A stretch of DNA of 64,000 nucleotides from Dryomyza anilis (taxonomy: Eukaryota > Arthropoda > Insecta > Diptera > Dryomyzidae): the NCBI GenBank assembly GCA_951804985.1, contig OX638131.1:86564349-86628348 (forward strand). Direction: 5' to 3'. The position numbers and the translations under genes are program-made. This document shows positions 12,340 through 24,172 of this stretch, piece by piece (position 1 is the stretch's first letter; the number at the start of each line of letters is the position of its first letter). Under the pieces are notes generated by a model, which saw nothing but the letters and a program-made list of their open reading frames with translations, was not told the origin of the DNA and did no database searches.

Positions 12340-13882
12340 CACGGTGAACAAAAAAGCACTTTTTTTTAACAAAATTATATAACTTCAAAACAAATCGGTA
12401 GATTTCGTTGATTTTTTTTTACTTAATAAAAAGTATCAGGGTACAGTTATGCTCTACAAAATGTCTTCTTTTCATTCACAAAAGTTATGTAAAAATAATT
12501 TAACTTCGAGTATTTGGAAAATTTTAGACATGTGATTGTTTAAAATCTGGATCCGATATCGGTATTATTTATTTTTTATTTTTGACCACATTGATAATGA
12601 TCTGAAATAAGTTTGTGATAATGAAGGGTATCGTTTGCAGTCCTTGAAATAAATTTACAAAAAGGTACATATGTATGAAATTAGGAAATAAAATGGAAAT
12701 TTTTGCCATGTAATTTCTCCTAAACCGGGAACAATATCAGGGTAATATTTTTTACCACATTGCTTGTGATTAAAAAAAAGTTAGTGCGAAGAAGGATATC
12801 GTTTGCAGTCCTTGAAATAAATTTACAAAAAAATTAGAATAAAACTGTTTTTTTTGCCATGTAATTTCTTCTAATCCGGGAACGATATCGGAATGATATA
12901 TTTTTTATTTTTTACCACATTGATTATGATTAGAAAAAAGTTAGTTCGAACGAAGGATATCGCTTGCAGTCCTTGGAATAAATTTACAAAAAGGAACAAA
13001 TGTATGAAAAATGGTAATTTTTGCCAAGTGAATTTCTCCTAATCCGGGAAAGATATCGGGATGATATATTTTTCATTTTTTACCACATTGATTGTGATTA
13101 GAAAAAAGTTAGTGAGAATGAAGCATATCGCTTGCAGTATAAATTTACAAAAAGAGTAACAAATGTAAAAAAAAATGGTAATTTTGCCATGTAAATTCTC
13201 CTAATCCTTGAATGATATCGGAATGATATTTTTTTTTTTTTTTATACCACATTAATTGTGATTAGGGAAAAGATAATGCGAACAGAGGATATCGCTTACA
13301 GTCCATGGAATAAATTTACAAAAAGGCACAAATGTATGAAATTAGAATTAAAAAGGAAATTTTTGACACGTAATTTCTCCTAATCCGGGAAAGATATCGC
13401 TATGATTTTTTTTTATTTTTCACCACATTAATTGTAATTAGAAAAAAGCGCATGTGAAGGATATCTGTAGATTTAATTGATATAAAATTATTACACTAAA
13501 TGCTTTAAATCAAATAAGTAAATTTCTAACGAAAATGGTAGTATTTCACAACGATTTTCTTGTAAACCGGAGCAAACCGGAAGCTACTTTTTTTTCAGAA
13601 TGTGTATTTTGTAAAAGCCTAAATACAATTTTAAGGATTTGTGAGGATATGCAAGGGTATTTTAGTTATGTTCCAATATGTATTTCCATATATTTTTGTA
13701 TGGAATGCAATTTTTTCCTAATTTTGAAGGCACATATCTCTTAATCTGTTAATGTTATACAAAAAATGGTTACAGATTATTCTTAATGGGTCTGTTATGT
13801 ATGTAACAGAAAAAAAAATTTGAAAATTTAAAAATAAAAAAATGGCGTTTTGTTCAAAAATTTCATTATTTTGTTCACCGTG
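12340..13882. mobile_element. Transib-like non-autonomous element (CACGGTG ends, CGTCG duplication)
   Basis: The left end is CACGGTGAACAAAA and the right end its exact reverse complement (14 bp). CGTCG lies immediately outside both ends (12,335-12,339 and 13,883-13,887), a perfect 5-bp duplication. Known Transib elements, relatives of RAG1, have a CAC....TG heptamer-like terminus, 5-bp duplications and a preference for CGNCG-type targets; this copy fits all three. The interior encodes no transposase and is mostly a ~165-bp tandem repeat. The superfamily call rests on ends and duplication only. Confidence 0.75.
12480..13475. repeat. ~165-bp tandem repeat inside the Transib-like element
   Basis: Five to six diverged head-to-tail units. 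The marker GGATATCGCTTGCAGTCC and its variants start near 12,627, 12,795, 12,955, 13,124, 13,287 and 13,458, giving spacings of about 160-171 bp. Each unit also carries CTCCTAATCCGGGAA, ATATCGGAATGATAT and ACCACATTGATTGTGATTAG. Divergence between units suggests an old expansion. It looks like a transposon-borne satellite seed. Confidence 0.85.
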
Positions 13883-13887
13883 CGTCG

Positions 13888-14539
13888 TCAGAAATTTAAT
13901 ATGTAAATAATATTCTGAGTCTAAGAATGTTCAGCATAATTAAGAACTTTATAGGTAGATATTCAATTAAATTCCCCACATTAATATCCACACCAAAGTG
14001 TAGGGTATTCCAATGTCGAGCCCGACCTACTATAAAAGTCCGTCCCATTTGACCGAACTTACCCATGTGACCTAACTTTCCCAACTCGTTTTTGTTTCTT
14101 TTTTGTTTTTTTTTTGTTTTCTGAGTGTAGTAATATCGAGTTTTCTGGTGGTATGGAGTTGTGACCTCAGTAGAGCAGAGATATTCGCGCTGGCCTTGTA
14201 TTCAAAATATCTAGTATTCGTATCCTGGTTTTATCGTGGAGATATTAACCACAAAATGTAGTAAATATTATTTTATTTTGGATTTGGTTTTGATTACCGA
14301 TTTGGTTTTTAGAGTGTAACAATTTTTTGCGGTTATGGTTTTTACGTCAAATACTTCCTAACGTTTCAATATTTTTCTATATATTCTAATTTTATGTCTT
14401 TTGCTAGGTGTATACACAATATAATACAAAGAAAAATATATATTCTACATGGAATAAAACATTATTTATTGAAAGGATTACTTATAAATTATTAAAATAA
14501 AAATACAAAAAAAAACAAAGAAAATCCATTGTCAAACAT
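13888..14539. other. AT-rich spacer with a dispersed-repeat end fragment
   Basis: Bases ~13,966-14,092 carry GTGTAGGGTATT, ACTATAAAAGTCC, CCCATGTGACCTAA and CTTTCCCAAC. In reverse complement these are the outer part of the dispersed repeat seen intact at 47,485-48,110. The remainder is AT-rich with no recognised feature. Confidence 0.45.
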
Positions 14540-15900
14540 GTAACTCAAAGTACAAGGCGCATTGTATCTGCCAAGTGACAAATATACAAAACAGCCAACG
14601 TGTAACATTCACACGCGCATAATTCAATACACACACACAAAAGGCGCATTTAATTTTATTTATTATCACAGTTCGTTGTCGTTCCAAGGAATTATATGCT
14701 CGTTTTTATTTTATTTGGAATTTTTTCATTTTTTTTTTGGTTCATCCTTTTAAAACCTGAAATAATGCGCGCGCACCAATCTCGCAGATACATAGTAGTA
14801 ATAGTAGTACATCACACGAGGCAGCAGATAACACCCTGCAGATACTTTCACTCAAACGACATAGAATAGAACTTGACGTTTTTTATCTACTGGATTGACG
14901 CACGAACGCAACGAAGATGAGGGTAACTAAATTAGATGCCAACGACAACAACAACAATGAGCACGACGAAAAATTGTCACATTTTATAAAATGCAAAGAA
15001 TTTGAAAGAAATGAAAACGAATTCAAGAAATGACAAACTTACAGATGAAATAACGAACGAACGGATGGACGGATGGATGGGTGGTTAGATGGTTGGATGA
15101 ATTGTTGGGTGTATAAATAAATGGCTGACTTAATACCATTCTGTGTGACAGTGTGACTGACGGAAAGGATGACGAAATGTTTGCGACACACTTGAAAGAG
15201 TGAAACAAACGGTGCGATACAAAAGATACGCATGCCGCACCGTGTATCTTTGGGATACAAAATGCAATTTCATTCGCTCGCCCTGCGTAGCGACATAAAT
15301 CAAGGATAATCTACTTTTCAGGATCATAATTTTTGTGTGAATTGACAGCGCACACACAGATACACACAGACGGACAGGCGAACAGACGGACAATGAGTGC
15401 AAAGTGACAGATTTATGAACATAGAAAACATACAAACGCACGCATGCATCTAGCAGATACATCAGTTCGAACGGATATCAATTTCACATTAAAATGAAAT
15501 GACTTGAAATGGAATGGAGAGCAACAACAAAAAAATATTGTAGAAGAAAAAAAAAAACAAAATGGAACACAAGACGTCGACAAAACGCCATAAGAGAAAC
15601 CAACCAACAACATTTTATGATGATGATGATGACGATGACGATGACGACAACGACGACGACATCGAGATGTCATTTGGACATGCGACCAAACGAGCAGTAG
15701 TCGGCCATCTTTAAATGACCAGCAAATGTATCTGCAGCAGTAAATAAATAAATGTATCTGCGTATCTTAGGCCAAGCATTTGGCAATGAAAACTGTCACA
15801 TGTCACATGTGCCAAATCCATGCAATTCGTAGTAGTTTTGTGCGTTTATTGAACACATTAAATCACATGCTGTCAAAGTTGAAATAAATGATTTTTCCTA
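14540..15900. promoter_or_regulatory. Candidate cis-regulatory island with GTATCT/AGATAC sites
   Basis: Composition changes sharply to GC-richer, CA- and GA-rich sequence with no mobile-element structure. GTATCT or AGATAC occurs at least nine times: near 14,564, 14,786, 14,840, 15,235, 15,244, 15,358, 15,455, 15,728 and in the double site GTATCTGCGTATCTTAGG at 15,754-15,771. CACATGT-type repeats lie near 15,800. Simple repeats include GGAT-type words at 15,060-15,110 and a GATGATGACGA run at 15,617-15,662. Frames across the simple repeats have low-complexity translations and look non-coding. Enhancer function is inferred from motif clustering. Confidence 0.4.
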
Positions 15901-16440
15901 TTGCTTGTTTGGTAATGTAGTTGGCGCCTAACAAAGGGAGTTGCCAACTTGAAATAGCAAAAGTTTTCGTTATTTTAATTGTCAGATATACCCACATACT
16001 TATTTGTTTAGTACTATGATGAAGTTGAGCTTTGCGAGACGAGAGACTATTATAGAAGGTTTTACGAAATTAGTTGTAAGAGATCTTTAATTTTCTATGT
16101 ATAGAGCTATATTATTTTATAGCACAATCTATTTATTGTGGTAAAGTTTCCTCTGATTCATTATAGTATTTTTAATGTTCCTGCTTTCAGAGACATGAAA
16201 TCCCATATCAGGATAATTATCGGAAATTAACCAGAAATTTATTCTACGGAACTTTTCATTTTTGGTTTTTTATTACTATTGTCTTAAACTACACAAAATT
16301 TCAATTTAAACTTATCATTTAAAATTTCATAATCCATATTGTTTTTGAACTCATTTCTAGTTTCTTTTGCTCATGATCAGCGCTTTTAACAAATATGTGT
16401 CTTTAAATAGGATACAAATAGGTTGAAACATTAGAACATT
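15901..16440. other. AT-rich spacer, no feature seen
   Basis: No terminal repeats, arrays or coding frames recognised. Confidence 0.4.
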
Positions 16441-17228
16441 AATTTATAATCATTATGATGAACACATTCACGCCCCACATGTTTTTCTGTGCTGTCTACA
16501 CATTCAAAGTCGAATTTCTGATGATTCAGTCAATCCTTCTCCGAGATCATTCATCTTTGGACAAACCTTTCCCAAGACAATATTTCACGATAAAAAATCT
16601 TTTTAGTGAAAATGTTTTCCCAGTAAATTTTTTATTCGAGAAAATTCAACCACGTATTTTTCTTTCCCGTACTGTTCTAACCCGGACATTTGTCGATCTA
16701 GTTTATAAAAGAAGTATATTGATTAAAATCATTATGATGAAACTCATCATAATGATTATTCACTCCCCCTACATATTTTTTTGTCTACCCATTCAAAAGT
16801 CGAATTTCTGATGGTTGAGTCAATTCTTCTCCGAGACAATTCATTACACTGTTCTACAAATTGAGGGTTGTTGGCCTAATCAAATTTTCGAAATTTTGAC
16901 AGCAAAAACATTGCGAACTAATATTCAAATGTTTTATAAGAGAGCTGTGATAAATTACTTTCTCGACACACTTTTTTGGTAACACAAATTTATTTTTGAT
17001 TTTTAAAAAAACTAATATCTGGACACATATTTTTTTTGCCTATTATCTGTAGGACAAGGTTCATATTTTATTTTTTGATAAAGTTTGCATAAATATCATA
17101 TAAATACCAAAAATGGCATTTTTTTGCAACTTTGACTCGATTTTGTGCAAAATCTCGACATATAGGGAAAATTCTGAGTACGCCGCATGAATCAGTAGAC
17201 CGAAATCAACCAGAAATAATAGGTTTTA

Positions 17229-18007
17229 CTAGCTGGACCCGTGCACGACTCGTGCCAAGATTTTGTGAATTCATAGATATAAAGCGGTTTTATTAATATA
17301 AAAAAACATTATTATTATTTTTTATAATAGGAGCCCGTGCTTCGCTGTGTAAGTTTTTATTGGTTTTATAAATGTAGTAACCAAATAATAATTCTCCGCC
17401 AAAACAACTTTTCTCAAAGACAATTCAGACAGTAGAATATTTCGCCACAGAATTCTTCCCAGTAGAAATCTTCGCCGTAAAATTCTTTCCCATAGAACGC
17501 TTTACCGTAGAATTCTTCCCGGTAGAATTCTTCCCCGTAGAGTTTTTCCCAGTAGAAGTTTTAGTGTAGTTAGTTTTAATGTGGTCAGTTTTAGTGTGTT
17601 GAATTTTTAGTTTAGTGAATTTTTAGTGTGGTGAGTTTTAGTGTGGTGTGGTTTAGTGTGGTGAGTTTTAGCGTGGTGAGTTTTAGCGTGGTGAGTTTAA
17701 GTATGGTGAGTTTTAGTGTGGTGAGTTTTAGTGTGGTGAGTTTTAGTGTGGTGAATTTTAGTTTTTTGTTTCATCTTTTTAGATTGTGTATGTGCTGAGT
17801 TATGTCGTTTTGAAAGTTTAGGTTGTATGGGAGGTACCACGCCCCTTTGTCCAATCCCGCCCATATATAGCCTATGACACCCTCCGGACTCCATAGTATC
17901 CTGGTGCAAAATTTCAGTTAAATCGGTTCAGCGGTTTAGACGTGATGCTGGAACAAACAGACAGACCGAAAGACTGACAGACGGACCAAGAGTTTTATAT
18001 ATATAGA
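17229..18007 (-). mobile_element. Helitron-like element H1
   Basis: Read on the minus strand it begins TCTATATATATAAAAC at 18,007 and ends CTAG at 17,229, with A before and T after, as expected for insertion between A and T. The 3' end has the usual hairpin: GCACGAGTCGTGC, then ACGGGTCCAG, then CTAG. The 5' third contains a GTCTGTC run and a block around TCCGGAGGGTGTCATAGG shared with H2. The middle is a 15-bp minisatellite. No Rep/helicase coding sequence is present, so it is non-autonomous. Confidence 0.85.
17560..17765. repeat. 15-bp minisatellite in Helitron H1
   Basis: About 13 diverged copies of TTTTAGTGTGGTGAG on the plus strand. On the minus strand the array opens a frame of Lys-Thr-His-His-Thr repeats, which is an artefact of the 15-bp period. 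The same unit fills the equivalent place in H2. Confidence 0.85.
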
Positions 18008-18136
18008 TTAAAATCCCTGTAGAACAGTGTTATCGGCCCAGTCTTTTCCGGATAATTTTTCACAGTGAAAAATCTTCTTAGTACAGTAGAGTTCTAACTA
18101 CATATAGATTCTACGATATAGATTATTTTTTCTTAA

Positions 18137-18732
18137 CCCGAGTACGTCGAAAAAAATCCAACTTAATAAGGTAATTTGGACCAATTGGTCCAATAGGCGA
18201 TTTGTATGGAAATTGAAAATTTTTTATTTAGAGTTTAATTAATTTGTAATGAGCAACTAAACAGAGATCTAAATTTGTTATTATACAATTCGTAATGTAT
18301 GTCCAGGGAGTTTTAAAAATTAAGATTGAGGATAACTTTTTACATTTCCAGTTGTTAGCAAATATTTTCATAGATTTATAAAATATAAACAATTCAATAT
18401 AATAACAAATATACGCAAGGAAAGCATTTTTTTAATATCGGCTGTCCTTATATGTATTATAAATAGTTAGTTTGTGACTTTTGCACAAAAATTATGAAAA
18501 AATGTGGTCACAAATACACTAAGAGACCATTTTGGATCGAATTGACTTATGTGTTATTTTTTCTAAATAAGGCATTTTTAGCCGTTATATGTTTATTTTA
18601 AAATCGAATATATATCCCTTTACAGAAATAATTCACCGCCAAAAATGTTCAGTGCGATACCTTTAACCGTTTTGAAGATATATACAAACAGAATTCAATT
18701 TGGACCAAATTGGTCCAATAGACGTACCCGGG
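18137..18732. mobile_element. piggyBac-type MITE flanked by TTAA
   Basis: TTAA lies immediately outside both ends (18,133-18,136 and 18,733-18,736). Termini are CCCGAGTACGTC on the left and, in reverse complement, CCCGGGTACGTC on the right. CCC...GGG ends with a TTAA duplication are diagnostic of piggyBac. Just inside each end is a near-palindrome, TTTGGACCA(A)ATTGGTCC followed by AATAG, in direct orientation. This may be the transposase-binding repeat. The 596-bp interior has no transposase. Confidence 0.85.
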
Positions 18733-19085
18733 TTAAGACAATTCTTCACCGAAACATTTTTTCCGAAAGAGATCAGTAAGAATTTATTTCAGTTAAATAC
18801 TTTCCCAGTCAGTTCTTCCTCGAAACAATTCATTCCCCAGACCATTAACTCCCCGAAAATTCAACTCCGGACAATTGCCGATTCCGAAGACATACGACAA
18901 TACTTTTTCGTACAATTAATTCACTAGTCAATTCATCACAGTGATAATTCTACATAGGAACAATACCTTCCTAGAAAATTCGTATTCGAAATAAGTCAAA
19001 TCCTGCCCATTCTTTCTCCGAACAGTTCTAGCACGGACAATCGTCTTTACAGTCAGAATTCCTTCTGTTGAAGACATACATTTTT

Positions 19086-20655
19086 TGAATAAATAAATTT
19101 TTTTTATACATTTTTGTATTTTTACAATATTCTAAGTAGATTTACCTATTTTTGATTTTGAATAAAATTGCTATCAAAATGTTGGAATAAATAGTGAAAA
19201 CACTTTTTAAACTTTTTTAAAAACCCAAGACAATTACTAATAAAAAAAAAACTTTGAAGACTTCTTCTGCAAAAACTCAAATTTAATACTTATTTTCTTA
19301 TAACGTAAAATGAAAAACCTCTTTGTAACTTTTACCAGCATCTAGAATTTTAATGATTTATTTACGAATATCTTCGTAAAACCCGTGGAAATGATAATTT
19401 TGTACAATATCGTCGTTGTAGAACTAAAAGTCAGCAACTACATTTTCAAAATGCCAATTATTTATTTACAAAATTCTTCATATATCTTTCAATTTTTGAT
19501 AGATGAGCTCAATATTTGTACTTAATGTTAAGAAAATGTAAATCTATCAATTGCTATTTTCACTTTAAAAATGTATCAATTACTATTTATAATAATTATC
19601 AACAAATTTGAAATTTCATATTTACATAAAAATGTAGTTGATGACTTTTAGTTCTGCAATGACGATCAGTTTGTAGTGTTAAAAATTTTCAAATTTTCAA
19701 CATTTTGAAGATTTTAAATTTGACAAAAGAATGTAACTTTTCAAATAAAATATATTATAGAATTTACAGAATATATTTCAATTATGTTCGAATTATATCG
19801 ATAATGCTTTGGCTACTATTTAAATTCAACTTTTAATTAAAAAATGTAAAAAATTAAAAAACTTCTGTATGCTACATCAAATATATATTTAATTTGGTGC
19901 TTGATCGGGACCGAAAATAGATGTGTATGTGTATTCAGTGGACACATTTTATTAGAATTATTTAAAAAATAGCTGAGACTTAAGACGGTCGGTCTTCATC
20001 CAAAAACAAAAAAAATTATTTTACGCCTCAAAAATTAAATCTTCCCGAGAACATTTTTTTTTTGAATTTTTCATGAATATTTCCGGCAAAAGCATTGAGA
20101 AATGGGAATTTTTTTGGGAAATGTTATAGCTTGTTGTAACATTGCCTTGAATCGTAATGGCAGATTTACGACATATTTTGGGAACGTATGGATAACAATG
20201 CCTGACAGAATTCAAATTATGACATGATGCACTAAAGGTTAGAGCAAATATTGGATACATTTGTAGCGCTTATTACGAAATTAGATGCAGAAAACCTTTT
20301 GCCACAAAATAAAAATTTACTTTTTTAACTGAATAATTTGCTTGTGAGATATAAGCAAAAGAAGTTCAACATTTTTCAAAAAAATAAAAATATTATGAAT
20401 AAAAAACGTTATATGTCAAGTTTTGTGGCGCCATATATCCCTTTTAAACCTCTATTTAAGAAAAACAAATACGACTTTTAGTTCAAAAGTTATAATTACT
20501 AGATTACTTGTTAAATTTAAAGTTTCCAAAATACTGAGAAATTGAAATGAGCTATATCTCAAAAACTAGAGCTAATTTGACAAAACTGTTGCCAATTTCG
20601 AAATCAGCGCCATAAATGCATTTATTATTTTCTGCAACTTTTACTGCAGCATATT
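19086..20655. other. AT-rich spacer with a small fold-back and a dispersed repeat
   Basis: A 254-bp fold-back at ~19,411-19,664 has arms CGT(C)GTTGTAGAACTAAAAG and CTTTTAGTTCTGCAATGACG with TCA.CAACTACATTTT continuing inward. At ~20,520-20,650 a block with AATTGAAATGAGCTATATCTC, AACTAGAGC and AACTTTTACTGCAGCA recurs in reverse complement at ~25,078-25,215. The next MITE inserted into this repeat. No gene seen. Confidence 0.45.
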
Positions 20656-21517
20656 CACAGAAAAAAAATATTTCAATGTGATGAATTTATTCACAAATAT
20701 TATGAATTTTTTCACTAACTACCAGATTCATCATATTGATACCACCGTTCATTAAATGACGTATTAATGAATGCATTCACTATATATATATGAACAAAAT
20801 ATTCGATACAATGAATTTGAATTGTCATATTGATGAATTTGTTCATAATATTTTTACATTTTTTTTTTTTTTTTTATAAAATAATTTGAAAAAAAAGTGT
20901 TGTAAAAAGTTTATTTAAAAAATAACACTAAAAAATTATACGAAAAAAATGTCCCAAAAAAAAATTTTTTTTTCAAAAAAAAAAATTGTTTAAGAAAAAA
21001 ATTTGCTCGAAAATTTTTTTTTTCGAACAAAAAAAATTTCTCCGAAAAAAAAATTTTTTTTTTCAAAAATATATTTTTTATAAATACAACTTTTTATTAA
21101 TAAAAATTTGTAATTATAATAAATATGTTATAAAACATTTTACTAATTTATGCATGTCGAGCAAGCATTATATAAGAAATTACTACAAGCACTACTTGAG
21201 AACGGAGAAGTACAGCAAAATATGAACGAAAATTAAAATTTGATTGAAATTTGGTTTAATGAACAGCATTCTTTAATATGAAGTAAAATATGTTGTATTT
21301 TAAGTTCTTGTTCATTAAAATGATGAAAAGTATTCTTCACATACAGTTCATCATATTGAAGAACACTTTTTCGACAGTTACCAGGCGTTCTTCACATTTA
21401 TGATAACATTCATAACATTGATGTCGTTAGTCATTAATATAATTAATGGTTCTTCAATACAATGAATCATGGTTTGAAAAATGAATTCATCAATATGATG
21501 TATATTTTTTGTCTGTG
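20656..21517. mobile_element. Palindromic MITE family 2 (CACAGAAAAAAAA), copy a
   Basis: Ends are CACAGAAAAAAAATA and TATTTTTTGTCTGTG. The interior is filled with short inverted words built on TTCATCATATTGATGAA, so both ends fold on themselves. The centre (~20,880-21,075) is nearly pure A and T runs separated by CGAA. A core GCATGTCGAGCAAGCATTAT at ~21,152 is shared with copies at 54.4 and 63.1 kb. It does not show the clean 2-bp flanking duplication seen in family 1. Confidence 0.75.
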
Positions 21518-21999
21518 GACAAACCTCGCCTTTGTATGATTGAAATATGTCGTAAAAAAGGTTCTAAACTGTCTCGATCCTGAGACTGAGTAACACTGAG
21601 TGGGTTACCTCGTAAAAATGTCCGAAACAATTTTTTTTTGATCCCGTTTTGTTTTGAAATTCTCCTGCTGAAAAAAGTAATAGGACTTTACACAAACGTA
21701 TAGTAACGTAGTTTTCCAGAAAAGTGTAATTTTTAATTTTTGGGGAAGACATTATTACATTCATGTTATATTGAGTTATAATAATTCAAAAATATAATTC
21801 TCAATTTTCGGTCATGATCCTAACTAAATTTCTACTCTGGAATAGGTAAAATGTATCATTTTTGTTCCTTCAAAACTAAAAACTAAATATAAAAATAATA
21901 AAATGAAGAAATAAATTTAAATTTAAATTAATTTGTCATCATGCAAAATATTTCTTAATTAAGAAATTTTCCAATACGAAAATATCTGCACCATAAACA
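21518..21999. other. AT-rich spacer, no feature seen
   Basis: No recognised elements or coding frames. Confidence 0.4.
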
Positions 22000-23110
22000 T
22001 AGTCATTAATCTGGCAACACTCTTAATCTTAGCCGCACAAGCATCAACATGGCAACACCTCCACCACCACCACAATCACGAGCATCACCAGCAGGAGCAC
22101 CGATGCTGTTGGCCATCATTGCGCTGATGGCTGCCTGACTGAACGAAGGAAGGAACGAACGGTTGATGTGATGGAAATCTCATCAAATTAAATGAAACGA
22201 AACGAAGAAAGCGTAGAATGTAATGGGAAACTTTGAAGTGCGAGTGGCACAATGACTATGGCGCATTCAGTCGCACCAATTTTAAGCAGCACCAAACACC
22301 ACCCAACGAAACATGGAGTCGTCCTTAAAGGCGTCCGTCTGTACGACAGTCAGTCAGTCACTCTCTCAACCATTCATTCATGCAGTCCGACAGTCAGTCA
22401 GTCGTTCGTTCGGTCAGTCAGTCAATCATCAAACACAGTGCAAAAGTCCTTTGCAAAGGACATGAACTCATTAAATGTTGATGGCCGCCAACGCATTGCG
22501 TCGCACATTCTTCGTCCTTGTGCTCGCTGTGCCTTTTGATTCGATCGCTTTTGCGACCCTTATTTTTTGGGCAACTTAAATTTCGTCCATAATTCTTCTA
22601 TTTTGTGACACGAATAAATCACTCAATTGCACATTAAATGCCAGCCAAAAGGACGAAAAGGACGAAATGCGTTCAGCACAATGTATACCGTGGCAGAGAG
22701 TGCGAAAGAGCGCAAAGTATGAGAAGAAAACACAAAAGAAAGAAACGCCAACAAAAAAAAACGAGCAAAAGAGCGAATAAAATAAAATTCAGATTCTGAT
22801 TCGTGCAGTAGCATAAATCATTAGATTGGACACAGATATCATAAAAATAATATCCTGTTACTGCTGCGACGTTCTTTCGTCCTTGTGCTGAACTTTATAA
22901 ATTATGTTTTATATATATTTTGTTGGTGTTACGACTGACGTTGTCTTTGCAACGCTGACACTTCGTTTTCACGCCGCTGACATGTAGCCATTAAGGATTC
23001 TTGCGTTTCGTCCTTTTTGGCACAACGCCGCAAATGAGTTTTTGGCACAAACACACACAGACACATACATATGTTACCAAAGGACACTTGTCTATGTGTG
23101 TGTGTTGCTG
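22000..23110. promoter_or_regulatory. Candidate cis-regulatory island with AAGGACGAA cluster
   Basis: A single-copy-looking GC-richer block. AAGGACGAA or its complement TTCGTCCTT occurs exactly five times: 22,511, 22,649, 22,658, 22,876 and 23,007. Two copies extend to the 14-mer TTCGTCCTTGTGCT (22,511 and 22,876), and a GTCGTCCTT variant lies near 22,320. A GTCA tetranucleotide tract (CAGTCAGTCAGTC) spans ~22,345-22,430, and a CACACACAGACACA run lies near 23,050. Frames through the GTCA tract are Ser/Val-biased and not credible genes. Regulatory role is inferred. Confidence 0.4.
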
Positions 23111-24170
23111 TTTGTATTTTTCCATTGCATTATAATAATCACCAACACATGACATAATTTGATTTGTGATTTTTGATATGAAAATGATATATTCGACACA
23201 CTCCCTGGTTGACTCATTCTCGAACCGAAAAATACCTCCCCAACTTAGTGCATCCCTTGCTGGCCTTTTTGTCTATCGTTTCTCAAACCCTTAACATGCA
23301 TAAATTATTTTTATTACCTGTCAGTGAGTATTTGATTTTCCTTTTTTATACATAGTATTTGTATTTTTTGCACCATATTTTAATTGTGTTGCGCTGCGTT
23401 AATCGCAGCAGTGTTCACAGAGAAGACAATTTATTAATACCTTTTAGGAAAAAGAACTCATTTGCATATGACGCATCGCATTTGTGCATTGTATTTAGTG
23501 ATGCAATATTAATAATTAGCATATATATTATATACACACAGATAAATCATACTTTTGCATAAGCTTAGAAATTGAAGAAGGAAAAATTGTTTACGATAAC
23601 CGAATATACATTTTTTGAAAATAATATTTAGTTTATTTCATTGTTCTGTACCAAATCATATTTCTTTCTTATGCTTTAAACATTCTGTAATCAGTATTTT
23701 TAAATGTTCTTCTTTTTTTAATCAACTGTCTACAAATATATTGATGTAAATTCGGTTAACATGGCAGATATTATCATAATCACGATCGGGATGACCCGAA
23801 TTATAGTCTCATGCACTGGATATGCCATAAAATAATATATTCTACATTGCACTGATCCACTCAATTCCCAACCAACATATTCGGTTGTCTCAATATTTAA
23901 AGCGGTTCCTATAGCCAAAATTAACATCTTGAACAACAAACAATTTATATCAGATTTTGATCAATTTTCGACCACATGCCAAAAAAAAGAATTTCCTGTA
24001 TAATAATTTTAATTTACACTTGAAAACAAATGGAAGCCAGGAACTAAGAATGATTTTTCGATGGATTTCAAGATTCTAATCACGTCCTCAAACTCAGTTT
24101 TTTCATATTGTCTCAAGTTTTAGAGTTATTACATAAGCATTGTAAATATATGGCAATTCTTGTGTTTTTC
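23111..24170. other. AT-rich spacer, no feature seen
   Basis: No element ends, arrays or plausible exons recognised. The sequence at 24,060-24,170 (GATGGATTTCAAGATTCTAATCA) recurs near 25,415, so part belongs to the dispersed repeat around the second Tc1 copy. Confidence 0.4.
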
Positions 24171-24172
24171 TA

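Larger units (their letters stand above)
16441..19085. repeat. Degenerate ~15-bp repeat tract, interrupted by two elements
   Basis: Words of the type TTCTCCGAGACAATTCATT, CCCAGTAGAATTC and TTCCCCGAAACAATTC recur at roughly 15-bp steps through 16,500-16,860, 18,040-18,080 and 18,735-19,080. Similar words lie inside the Helitron at 17,390-17,560. A ~120-bp block (AATTTCTGATG.TT.AGTCAAT) is duplicated at ~16,444-16,565 and ~16,730-16,850. The tract is split by the Helitron at 17,229-18,007 and by the TTAA-flanked MITE at 18,137-18,732. The 17 kb Helitron may also have supplied part of the repeat. Confidence 0.5.

Noticed and set aside
17697..17909. Minus-strand His/Thr/Lys repeat protein in Helitron H1 (and 29,745-30,074 in H2)
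   Set aside because: A 15-bp minisatellite naturally keeps one frame open; the repeat differs between H1 and H2 and is part of non-autonomous elements.
20656..21517. 2-bp TSD for family-2 copy a
   Set aside because: Left flank TT and right flank GA do not match; the terminus may have mutated, so no TSD is claimed.
22252..22539. 95-codon frame with Ser/Val repeats
   Set aside because: Produced by a GTCA tetranucleotide tract; not a credible gene.
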